From: an uncultured Muribaculaceae bacterium
Lineage (GTDB): Bacteria; Bacteroidota; Bacteroidia; Bacteroidales; Muribaculaceae
Reading direction: 5' to 3'
DNA length: 43,049 nt
Assembly (NCBI GenBank): GCA_947629175.1
Contig: CANRCT010000028.1
Coordinates: forward strand, 1-43,049
The translations under genes were made by a program, and so were the position numbers. The stretch's first letter is position 1. Every line of letters begins with the position of its first letter. Of this stretch, positions 25,532 to 31,805 are shown in pieces. The notes under the pieces are model-generated. The model was not told where the DNA came from. It saw only the letters and a list, made by a program, of their open reading frames with translations, and did no database searches.

Positions 25532-25990
25532 TTATTGAGCCACCGGTATCTTGGCTATGCGGCGGTCGTGGCGCCCTCCCTCGAATGGTTCGGCGATAAA
25601 TACGTCGAGCATCTCCAGGCCGAGCGACGGCTCGATGAAGCGGGCCGGAAGCACGAGCACGTTGGCATTGTTGTGCGCTCGGGCCAGGCGTGCGAGTTCG
25701 GGAGTCCAGCAGATGGCCGCACGGATGGCCTGATGCTTGTTGAGGGTCATGGCTATACCGTTGCCGGAGCCGCACATGGCTACTCCGAAAGCTGCCTGGT
25801 CGTCCTCTATGGCCTTGGCGCACGGATGGGCGAAGTCGGGGTAATCGCACGATGCTTCCGAATCGGTGCCGAAATCCTTCACTTCATATCCCAGATTGGT
25901 GAGACGCCGGATGATGGTCTGCTTCAACTGATAACCGGCGTGGTCGGAGCAAACGGCCACAACGGCCGGAGGTGTGGGGAGTTTTGTCAT
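25532..25990 (-). CDS. rpiB: ribose 5-phosphate isomerase B
   Basis: A 152-residue LacAB/RpiB family enzyme that interconverts ribose 5-phosphate and ribulose 5-phosphate in the pentose phosphate pathway. 'CSDHAGYQLK' near 14-23 binds phosphate, 'DYPDFAH' and 'GVAMCGSGNGIAMTLNK' (catalytic cysteine) follow, and 'RAAICWTPELARLARAHNNANVL' is the substrate-binding end. Single gene with its own promoter and terminator. It marks the last core gene before the accessory block. Confidence 0.95.
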   Translation of the reverse strand: MTKLPTPPAVVAVCSDHAGYQLKQTIIRRLTNLGYEVKDFGTDSEASCDYPDFAHPCAKAIEDDQAAFGVAMCGSGNGIAMTLNKHQAIRAAICWTPELARLARAHNNANVLVLPARFIEPSLGLEMLDVFIAEPFEGGRHDRRIAKIPVAQ

Positions 25991-26016
25991 TTTTGGTCAA
26001 TGATGATTATCTTCTG

Positions 26017-26047
26017 CAAAATTAGCCAAAATCGCCATTAGCCCCAA
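26017..26047 (-). promoter_or_regulatory. promoter for rpiB
   Basis: Minus strand: TTG (26045-26047), a 20-bp spacer, TAATTTTG (26017-26024), an exact TAnnTTTG match, 26 bp before the rpiB ATG. Confidence 0.7.
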
Positions 26048-26054
26048 TTTTTTG

Positions 26055-26300
26055 TCAGGAAAATAGCGTAAATCGTTTCGCGCAGGTTCGGCGTTGGTTC
26101 GGCTCAGGTTCGGCGTAAATCGTTTCGTCAGTATGAGAGATACGGGCGCCCATATGGGCAAGAAGTTCCTTGACCTGCGTTGCCTTCGCGCTTTCAGGAA
26201 TATAGAAATCCTGCAGGGGTGCCTATTCCGGCTTATAGGCTTCAGGTTTTCTCAATGATTTGAGTTGCTGTTTCTCGGAAAGAATGGGACTCGCTTGAAA
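26055..26300 (-). pseudogene. broken C-terminal gene fragment, possibly a transposase tail
   Basis: On the minus strand a frame runs from 26300 to a TGA at 26055-26057 and is cut by an in-frame TAG at 26223-26225. It reads 'PILSEKQQLKSLRKPEAYKP', then after the stop 'PLQDFYIPESAKATQVKELL' and 'AHMGARISHTDETIYAEPEP'. It has no start and stops abound upstream. The end contains a duplicated 15-mer (GCGTAAATCGTTTCG at 26066-26080 and 26113-26127) around two AGGTTCGGCG copies. The coding look and the setting among mobile debris suggest a transposase remnant, but I cannot name the family. Confidence 0.4.
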
Positions 26301-26394
26301 TTACAAGGGTTCTCATAGAGCCACTCAGGGAAACTAACAGTATTCTACGATGCAGTGTGTAGAACACGTTGCCGCTCAACGGATTGCAATTCTT

Positions 26395-26479
26395 CGGGTA
26401 CAAAAGCCCGGAAATGCTCCGTTTTTACCTTCTGAAAATCGCTTTTTCCGACCCTCTCGGGCCTGTGTTTTTGTACCCG
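26395..26479. repeat. 85-bp imperfect inverted repeat
   Basis: CGGGTACAAAA (26395-26405) is the exact inverse complement of TTTTGTACCCG (26469-26479). The pairing continues with GCCCGG/CGGGC after a small bulge. Read leftward it is the first sequence behind the promoter at 26480-26511, so it would form the 5' end of a folded transcript. It may be a leftover element end or a structured leader. Confidence 0.5.
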
Positions 26480-26511
26480 CAAAGATAGCTGTTTTAACTA
26501 ATATGTGCAAA
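26480..26511 (-). promoter_or_regulatory. orphan leftward promoter
   Basis: Minus strand: TTTG (26508-26511), a 20-bp spacer, TATCTTTG (26480-26487), a perfect match to the Bacteroidetes consensus. It points into the inverted repeat and the broken frame at 26055-26300, with no intact gene downstream before rpiB. Confidence 0.6.
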
Positions 26512-26535
26512 CGGCCGATACAAGGTCATTATCGA

Positions 26536-26619
26536 TTCGTTTGAAAAAGTGTAGCAATCCCTCGGTTGTTCGTTCGAAAAAGTGTAATGGAGGCATGGTT
26601 ATTCGGTCGAAAAAGTGTA
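26536..26619. repeat. three 18-bp direct repeats with exact 33-bp period
   Basis: TTCGTTTGAAAAAGTGTA (26536-26553), TTCGTTCGAAAAAGTGTA (26569-26586) and TTCGGTCGAAAAAGTGTA (26602-26619) start exactly 33 bp apart, about three helical turns, with unrelated 15-bp spacers. The layout resembles multiple transposase-binding sites at the end of an IS21-family element or an iteron/operator array. No istA/istB genes are present in the window, so it would be a remnant. Confidence 0.6.
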
Positions 26620-26667
26620 ACTCTTGTTCTACTCAATTGAAGAATCCAGGCCTTAAAAAGAATTTAA

Positions 26668-27186
26668 TCAATCCTCTGCGTATTCGTAGTAGATGTCCCA
26701 CAATGTATCCGGGAAGCCATATCCACAACATTCCACAGACTCAATCATCTTTTTCATGCGTGGCGAGTATTCGGGCATCAGTCCGTTGATAGATATGAAT
26801 TTGACCGCTTTGTTGAAATTGTTTTCAAGAGCGGTATAAAACGGATCGTCGTAATCGCCGTATTGTGCGGTCAGGCTGCATCCTTGTTCCACATAGTAGA
26901 GCATCAGGTCCGCAATGGCATGTGGGTCAGGTACAAGTTTCTTGAATGAGGTTATCAGTTTATTGCATTCTCTGAAACTCGGATCTTTAGGCCAGTCGTT
27001 ACGACCAAAGAACTGATTGCGGATTGTCTTCTTGTATTTTTCAAGCTGGGCATCGCTATTGGGTTCCATATAGAACTCAAGCCATGCGCTCGCTTCCTTG
27101 CTCGCATCGTATAACTGGAGCATTATATCGACTACCTGTTCTTTTGAAAGAGCCGACATATATTTTTTTAATTTTGCTTTTGACAT
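26668..27186 (-). CDS. DUF6155-like protein
   Basis: A 172-residue soluble, helix-rich protein, 'MSKAKLKKYMSALSKEQVVD' at the start. The overall pattern ('LKKY...LSKEQ...LY', 'WLEFYMEPN', 'FISINGLMPEYSPRMKKMI') fits the DUF6155 family as I remember it; no catalytic motif is visible and the function is unknown. It starts 21 bp behind hipT on the same strand and may be the fourth gene of that operon. DUF6155 genes are often seen in accessory regions, so the link with the toxin module may be incidental. Confidence 0.6.
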   Translation of the reverse strand: MSKAKLKKYMSALSKEQVVDIMLQLYDASKEASAWLEFYMEPNSDAQLEKYKKTIRNQFFGRNDWPKDPSFRECNKLITSFKKLVPDPHAIADLMLYYVEQGCSLTAQYGDYDDPFYTALENNFNKAVKFISINGLMPEYSPRMKKMIESVECCGYGFPDTLWDIYYEYAED

Positions 27187-27207
27187 TTTGGTACAGTTAA
27201 AGTGGGA

Positions 27208-28212
27208 TTATTCTGAAAATCTGTTGAAACGGTTTATTCGCTCGTTTACGATGCGGACATAATTGCGTTTCAGTTTGTCGGTGAGAAAACTATGGTCAAC
27301 AAGTCGCTTTGCACCTTCAGGGAAAGCGGTGTATTTGTTTAGGATTCTATCAATACGTTTTTTTACCAGGCCAATTTTGTCTCCGAATTTCTCAAAGTCG
27401 AGGCGGCATGGGTGTCCGGTTCTGTCGTAAACGTCGCTTTTTTCTATATCGTATGCCAGTCCACCGTCAAGGCCGAAGTCATCTCCATTAACATGCAGGC
27501 TGGTATTGATAAGATCGTAAGCAGGAGCCAGACGGTAATCCTGTCCTGTCAAAATCAACGAGAAATTCTTAAGGTGGTCATCGCCGTTAGCATAAATGTA
27601 ATTGAAAACCACCAGTTCAAAGAACCGCTCCATGTCAACCATCCATGCGGATACATTTGCCCTAATCGCCTTGGCAATATCCTCATAGCAACCGTTGTAT
27701 TTGAACTGAAGGCCGGCAGTCTGTTCATTCTTGCCTATTATCGAAGCGAAATCCTCCATTGGTAATTTTGACCCGTCGGGGAGGATGTCGAAACGGCGGG
27801 TAATATATACCGGCTGTCCTTTGGGCGTAAAACAAAGACCATTAGCCGCGGTCTGTATTCCGTAAATCTGTGAGGCAATCTGCATCGTAAGATGCTCGTT
27901 GGCAGGAATCATCTTGCGGTCACGAAGAGTCTTGTCCCACGGTGCAGGTTTCAATATATGTGTCGAACGCTCATTGTCGCCTGCTATATTGATTGCATCT
28001 GCATTTATAATAGCCGGGAATTTTTCCTGAACGCCGGAGACCGATATGCGGTGCATGGCATCCGCAATCTCGCCGACATTCCGGAACTCGTCAATGTCAA
28101 ATCCAAGTACCGGATTCACTTTTGTTTTACCAAATAGTAATTTGGCGGACTTCGGGCTATAAGTGTTAAATCCCTCTGCAAGAGAAGAAGGACAGTTCTT
28201 TATTTCAATCAT
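27208..28212 (-). CDS. hipT: HipT-like serine/threonine kinase toxin (HipA C-terminal)
   Basis: A 334-residue HipA-fold kinase that lacks the N-terminal HipN domain of classical HipA, as in the three-gene HipBST systems. The Gly-rich loop reads 'HRISVSGVQEKF', with S57 and S59, the positions I recall as autophosphorylated in E. coli O127 HipT. K88 ('HILKPA') fits the ATP-binding lysine. 'NGDDHLKNFS' (209-218) is the catalytic loop and 'APAYDL' with D233 the metal site. Known HipT phosphorylates tryptophanyl-tRNA synthetase; the target here is unknown. It overlaps hipS by 8 bp. Toxicity is inferred, not shown. Confidence 0.87.
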   Translation of the reverse strand: MIEIKNCPSSLAEGFNTYSPKSAKLLFGKTKVNPVLGFDIDEFRNVGEIADAMHRISVSGVQEKFPAIINADAINIAGDNERSTHILKPAPWDKTLRDRKMIPANEHLTMQIASQIYGIQTAANGLCFTPKGQPVYITRRFDILPDGSKLPMEDFASIIGKNEQTAGLQFKYNGCYEDIAKAIRANVSAWMVDMERFFELVVFNYIYANGDDHLKNFSLILTGQDYRLAPAYDLINTSLHVNGDDFGLDGGLAYDIEKSDVYDRTGHPCRLDFEKFGDKIGLVKKRIDRILNKYTAFPEGAKRLVDHSFLTDKLKRNYVRIVNERINRFNRFSE

Positions 28213-28534
28213 TGGTAATCCTCCTTACATTAACGGCTCCTATAAAATCTCTGTCGGCCATCGCTTCAAGCAGTCCGAAAAAATCCTGTTCATCAATTTT
28301 CAACGAGCGGCAAATCACACGGCGGTTTGCTCCCTCCGGAATCATATTAGAGAAGAAAGGGAACAAGTGCTCAGAATAAAAAGCATCTGTTCTTTTGGGT
28401 AGCGTCGCAGAAATCGGGGGCATGGGAGAGTCAAGATAATCTTTACAATATTGGAAAGAATATCCGATTCCCGGGTGCTTCTCCGTCAATATACCGGCTT
28501 TTATTTCATTGAAATATACCTCAAGCTGTTTCAT
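28205..28534 (-). CDS. hipS: HipS-like small HipN-domain protein (probable antitoxin)
   Basis: A 109-residue stand-alone HipN (couple_hipA) domain: 'LEVYFNEIKAGILTE', 'PISATLPKRTDAFYSEHLFP', 'FFSNMIPEGANRR'. In HipBST this piece, homologous to the HipA N-terminus, is a separate protein that neutralises HipT. I recall a tryptophan of E. coli HipS entering the kinase site; this protein has no tryptophan at all, so any such contact must use another residue. It overlaps hipB by 4 bp and hipT by 8 bp, which fits tight coupling of antitoxin and toxin. Confidence 0.83.
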   Translation of the reverse strand: MKQLEVYFNEIKAGILTEKHPGIGYSFQYCKDYLDSPMPPISATLPKRTDAFYSEHLFPFFSNMIPEGANRRVICRSLKIDEQDFFGLLEAMADRDFIGAVNVRRITND

Positions 28535-28731
28535 ACGGTCTGCCTTATGCGATATTCAATCTCAATGCCAAGAACATCAAGAATTTTCTTCACGGTGCTA
28601 AGTGCAGGATTACCCTTGCCACGCTCAATATCCTTGATTGTGGCAAGACCCACTTGCGACATTTCAGCAAGATCCTGTTGGGTGAGGGAAAGCGTTTCCC
28701 TACGCTGTTTCATTATATCCATCAGTTCCAT
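28531..28731 (-). CDS. hipB: HipB-like XRE-family regulator
   Basis: A 66-residue helix-turn-helix of the Cro/CI (XRE) type: 'RRETLSLTQQDLAEMSQVGL', then 'TIKDIERGKGNPALSTVKKI'. It is the first gene of the hipB-hipS-hipT operon and is expected to bind operators in its own promoter. Two identical-architecture 20-bp palindromes upstream are good candidates. The start at 28731 is the longest; Met4 and Met7 are possible alternatives. Confidence 0.88.
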   Translation of the reverse strand: MELMDIMKQRRETLSLTQQDLAEMSQVGLATIKDIERGKGNPALSTVKKILDVLGIEIEYRIRQTV

Positions 28732-28755
28732 AGTCTGACATAATCAACTTTTTCG

Positions 28756-28787
28756 CAAAAATAAGGAGAATTTCTGAAACTGCCAAA
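28756..28787 (-). promoter_or_regulatory. promoter of the hipBST operon
   Basis: Minus strand: TTTG (28784-28787), a 20-bp spacer, TATTTTTG (28756-28763). The proximal operator (28791-28810) begins 3 bp upstream of the -33 box, so HipB binding there should affect polymerase access. Confidence 0.7.
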
Positions 28788-28790
28788 CGA

Positions 28791-28810
28791 AAGTATAATA
28801 AATCATACTT
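28791..28810. promoter_or_regulatory. HipB operator candidate, proximal
   Basis: AAGTATAATAAATCATACTT, a 20-bp site with AAGTAT/ATACTT half sites and an 8-bp centre, next to the hipB -33 box. A second copy with the same design lies at 28852-28871. Confidence 0.65.
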
Positions 28811-28851
28811 TCGACCATTCTATTATAGTTGGTATTGAAATTGGTCGAATA

Positions 28852-28871
28852 AAGTATAGTATATCATACTT
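28852..28871. promoter_or_regulatory. HipB operator candidate, distal
   Basis: AAGTATAGTATATCATACTT, same half sites and centre length as the proximal site, starting 61 bp from it. It lies 21 bp upstream of the rightward promoter at 28893-28924, so it could couple both divergent units. Confidence 0.65.
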
Positions 28872-28892
28872 CTGTCGCTTGTGAAAAATTTA

Positions 28893-28924
28893 TTTGGCTG
28901 ATCTGTGAAAAAGTATTAACTTTG
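28893..28924 (+). promoter_or_regulatory. rightward promoter for the small ORF / RNA ligase leader
   Basis: TTTG (28893-28896), a 20-bp spacer, TAACTTTG (28917-28924), a perfect consensus match, pointing away from hipB toward the 52-aa ORF. Confidence 0.7.
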
Positions 28925-28945
28925 CGCCCAATTAAAACGAAACAA

Positions 28946-29104
28946 ATGGCAAGACAGCATTGCAACATACTAATCATCAAAGGTATTCAAAGCTTAAAAG
29001 GCTTTGAACGCAATGCATGTGTGCTTATGCCGTCAACAACAGGCACATCATATGGCGGAGCTGTCCGACCGTTTCGTTTCAGTAATCCAACTGATATAAG
29101 TTAG
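28946..29104 (+). CDS. 52-residue small protein, possible leader ORF
   Basis: ATG at 28946 opens a 52-codon frame, 'MARQHCNILIIKGIQSLKGF' to 'RFSNPTDIS'. It starts about 15 nt after the expected transcription start of a consensus promoter and ends just before a small hairpin (TAGTCT/AGACTA) and then a strong terminator. It has no transmembrane segment or motif I recognise. It could be a true small protein or a leader peptide for attenuation of the RNA ligase gene downstream. The promoter and terminator framing is the main support for it being real. Confidence 0.45.
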   Translation: MARQHCNILIIKGIQSLKGFERNACVLMPSTTGTSYGGAVRPFRFSNPTDIS

Positions 29105-29132
29105 TCTACAAATACAGACTACTGAGATATAA

Positions 29133-29178
29133 CGATTGTCGGAAAGTCCTTACCAAGCTTCCCGACAGTCGTTTTTTT
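29133..29178 (+). terminator. intrinsic terminator/attenuator upstream of the RNA ligase
   Basis: CGATTGTCGG (29133-29142) pairs with CCGACAGTCG (29162-29171; one T-G wobble), followed by seven T (29172-29178). It ends a ~245-nt transcript that includes the small ORF. The next gene on this strand, the RNA ligase, starts 90 bp later, and I find no clear separate promoter in between. Confidence 0.8.
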
Positions 29179-29268
29179 GTGTCCAAACCGATATAACCTT
29201 CTCCATCGCGATTAGCTGCGGACACACATTTCAATAACCGCGCCTTATGGCGCATAACATCTAAGAAA

Positions 29269-30306
29269 ATGATCAATTTCAAAAAGTACAGTTCCATCGA
29301 CAATGTCATCACACGCGACTTCATGGAGCGGGTCTGGGCAGAAATGCCGGCAGACCTTGAATGGGTAGTGCAAGAGAAGGTGCACGGTGCAAACACCAGT
29401 TTTCTCTGCGATGGCGAAGAAGTAAGATTCGCAAAGAGGACATCAGTGCTCTCCGGTGATGAAAATTTCTACGACTTCCTGTCATTGCTGGAGGCTTACA
29501 AGCCAAAAGTGCTGTCCCTGTTCAAGAGAATCCGCGCGACACATCCCGCAGTTACCGCCATCTCCGTGTTCGGCGAGATGTTTGGCGGACGTTATGCCCA
29601 TGAAGGGGTGCCCGCCGTCAAGGGGATGACCCTGATCCAGAAAGGAGTGAACTATACTCCAGTCCATGAGTTTTACGGGTTCGATATCTACCTCTTTGAG
29701 GGAGAGACAGGGTGCTATCTTTCGGTAGATGAGGTAAACTCTCTCTTCGAGGCCGAGGGCTTTTTCTATGCACGGACGCTGAAGAGAGGTTCACTTGCAG
29801 AATGCCTGAAATATCCCAACGCATTCCAGAGCAAAATCTCACAGTGGCTTGGCTTGCCTGACATCGACGACAACATCTGCGAGGGTGTCGTGATCCGTCC
29901 CGTCACGCCGCAGTATCTCAGGAATGGTTCCAGAGTACTGATAAAGAGCAAGAACGCCAGATTTGCCGAAAAGAAATCAGTAAAGACCCGCAACAAGCTC
30001 TTCACAGAACCAGTACCCTACAGCGACTCATTGAAGGCGATGCTTCCCGAGCTGGAGGCTTACGTCACCGAAAACAGGCTGAACAATGTTATCAGCCATA
30101 TCGGTGAGGTTACGCTTCCTAAGGATTTCGGGAAAATCATGGGTATGTTCTCAAAGGATATCCTTGAGGATTTTATGAAGGAGCATGGTGGTGCATACAC
30201 CGCTCTCGACAAGTGCGAGCAGAAATCACTCAACCGAGAGCTCAACAAGCTCGCCACCGGCTTCGTCAAGGAGATTCTACTCAGCAAAGCATATATAATT
30301 CCCTAA
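29269..30306 (+). CDS. Rnl2-type RNA ligase
   Basis: A 345-residue ATP-dependent nucleotidyltransferase. Motif I 'EKVHGAN' has the adenylated lysine K37, motif Ia 'AKRTS' R57, motif III region 'FGEMFGG' E103 and 'FYGFDIYL', motif IV 'EGVVIR' E205, and motif V 'LIKSKN' K226/K228. These sit at nearly the same positions as in T4 Rnl2. The C-terminal ~110 residues are helical, as in the Rnl2 C-domain. It should seal 3'-OH and 5'-phosphate RNA ends. Two metallophosphoesterase genes follow at once on the same strand, suggesting RNA end repair. No polynucleotide kinase is present. Confidence 0.88.
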   Translation: MINFKKYSSIDNVITRDFMERVWAEMPADLEWVVQEKVHGANTSFLCDGEEVRFAKRTSVLSGDENFYDFLSLLEAYKPKVLSLFKRIRATHPAVTAISVFGEMFGGRYAHEGVPAVKGMTLIQKGVNYTPVHEFYGFDIYLFEGETGCYLSVDEVNSLFEAEGFFYARTLKRGSLAECLKYPNAFQSKISQWLGLPDIDDNICEGVVIRPVTPQYLRNGSRVLIKSKNARFAEKKSVKTRNKLFTEPVPYSDSLKAMLPELEAYVTENRLNNVISHIGEVTLPKDFGKIMGMFSKDILEDFMKEHGGAYTALDKCEQKSLNRELNKLATGFVKEILLSKAYIIP

Positions 30307-30380
30307 TCATCAGCTATTCATCTCCGGTGCTCTCCGCCGGAGATGGATTCAGCTTTATTTTAACGAATTATTGAAGAATA

Positions 30381-31166
30381 ATGAAAATACAATACGCATC
30401 TGACCTCCATTTGGAGTTTCATGAAAACAGCCGTTGGCTTAAAGAGAATCTGCTGGCAGCAGTCGGCGACGTTCTGATATTAGCCGGAGACATCGGCTAT
30501 CTCGGTGATGACAACTACGTGCATCATCCCTTCTGGGACTGGTGTGCAGAGTCTTTCCGTCAGACTATCGTAATTCCCGGCAACCACGAGTTATACAAGA
30601 GTTTCGACATCAACGACCTTCACGAAGGCTGGCAGCAAGAAATGCGTCCGAATGTAAAAGCCTGCTATAACTGTGTGATTCAGTTGGCTCCCAACATCGA
30701 TCTCATCGCGTCAACTCTTTGGGCAAAGATTCATCCTTATGATGAGTATCAGACCGAACGCGGAGTAACTGACTTTCATCGTATCAGAAACGGACAGTTC
30801 CGTCTCTCGGCCCAGCGTTTCAATCAGGAGCATGAGCGTTGCCGTGAGTTTATCGAGAGAAGTGCAGAGCAGAGCAACGCAAAGCACATTATCGTCGCCA
30901 CTCACCATGTGCCGTCGTTCGAGCTTATGGCAAACGAGTTCAAGGGTAGCCCGATAAACGGGGCCTTTACATCCGAACTTGGCGACTTTATCGCCAGCAG
31001 CCGTATCGAATACTGGATATACGGCCACTCGCATCGAAACATAAATAAAACCATCGGCAATACCCGGTGCATCTGCAATCAGCTTGGTTACACCTTTCAT
31101 GGTGAGCAGGCCGATTTCCGCCGGGATGCTGTAATAGAAATAAATGACAATGAATTTCAAATTTGA
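30381..31166 (+). CDS. calcineurin-like metallophosphoesterase
   Basis: A 261-residue binuclear metallophosphoesterase. Metal ligands: D8 and H10 ('ASDLHLEF'), D37 ('LAGDIGY'), N68-H69-E70 ('IPGNHEL'), H175/H176 ('ATHHVPS'), and 216-HSH-218 ('YGHSHRN'). It starts 74 bp after the RNA ligase and overlaps the next phosphoesterase by 23 bp. In the bacterial Pnkp repair enzyme a domain of this superfamily removes 3'-phosphate and 2',3'-cyclic phosphate ends before ligation, so a similar task here is plausible; it is inference. It could instead act on nucleotides. Confidence 0.87.
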   Translation: MKIQYASDLHLEFHENSRWLKENLLAAVGDVLILAGDIGYLGDDNYVHHPFWDWCAESFRQTIVIPGNHELYKSFDINDLHEGWQQEMRPNVKACYNCVIQLAPNIDLIASTLWAKIHPYDEYQTERGVTDFHRIRNGQFRLSAQRFNQEHERCREFIERSAEQSNAKHIIVATHHVPSFELMANEFKGSPINGAFTSELGDFIASSRIEYWIYGHSHRNINKTIGNTRCICNQLGYTFHGEQADFRRDAVIEINDNEFQI

Positions 31167-31725
31167 CGGTGACCGGTTGTTTTTCACTTCCGATACACAT
31201 TTCAATCATACCAACATACTGCGATATTGCAATCGCCCGTTCAAGACTGTCGATCAGATGAACGAAACCATCATCACTAACTGGAACAATGTGGTTGGGC
31301 CTGATGATATAGTCTTCCATCTCGGAGACTTCTGTCTCGGTGGAGCTGAAGAGTGGAATAAGATTCTCGATCGACTGAACGGCAGAATCTATCTCATTCT
31401 TGGCAATCACGACCTCAAGAATATCCGGCAAGGATTCATAGACAGGTTCGAGCACGTTGCAATGTCGATGTGCATTCAGGTTGGCAAAAAGAAAATCTAT
31501 CTGAATCACTTCCCTTATCTGTGCTTTGATGGTGGCTATCATAATGACGTGTGGCAACTCTTCGGACACGTTCATACCCGCCCATCGAACACCGGGATTG
31601 ACGCCGGACGCCTTCAGTACCTCTTCCCGACACAACTTGATGTCGGGGTAGACAACAATAACTTCACGCCTCTGTCTTTCGATGAGGTACGCGCCAAGAT
31701 TCAAAAGCAGATTGAATCGAACTAA
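31144..31725 (+). CDS. second calcineurin-like metallophosphoesterase
   Basis: A 193-residue compact phosphoesterase of the phage/bacterial small type. Ligands: D17 and H19 ('TSDTHFNH'), D62 ('HLGDFCL'), N88-H89-D90 ('LGNHDLK'), H122 ('LNHFPY'), H142/H144 ('FGHVHTR'). The start overlaps the previous gene by 23 bp (an ATG at 31150 is the alternative), so the two are translationally coupled. It differs enough from its neighbour to suggest a different substrate. A clear terminator follows, closing the ligase-phosphoesterase unit. Confidence 0.87.
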   Translation: MTMNFKFDGDRLFFTSDTHFNHTNILRYCNRPFKTVDQMNETIITNWNNVVGPDDIVFHLGDFCLGGAEEWNKILDRLNGRIYLILGNHDLKNIRQGFIDRFEHVAMSMCIQVGKKKIYLNHFPYLCFDGGYHNDVWQLFGHVHTRPSNTGIDAGRLQYLFPTQLDVGVDNNNFTPLSFDEVRAKIQKQIESN

Positions 31726-31738
31726 GTATTTACCTTCT

Positions 31739-31782
31739 CGACGGCGTCTTGTCTGCTAACGAGGCGCCGTCGTCTTTCTGTT
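31739..31782 (+). terminator. terminator after the phosphoesterase genes
   Basis: CGACGGCG (31739-31746) pairs with CGCCGTCG (31765-31772), followed by the T-rich TCTTTCTGTT. It closes the RNA ligase unit and lies between convergent genes. Confidence 0.75.
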
Positions 31783-31805
31783 TATAAAGTTTTTGATTAT
31801 GCTCT

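Noticed and set aside
26536-26619. CRISPR-like array
   Set aside because: Only three 18-bp units with 15-bp gaps, units not identical, no cas genes; better explained as protein-binding repeats.
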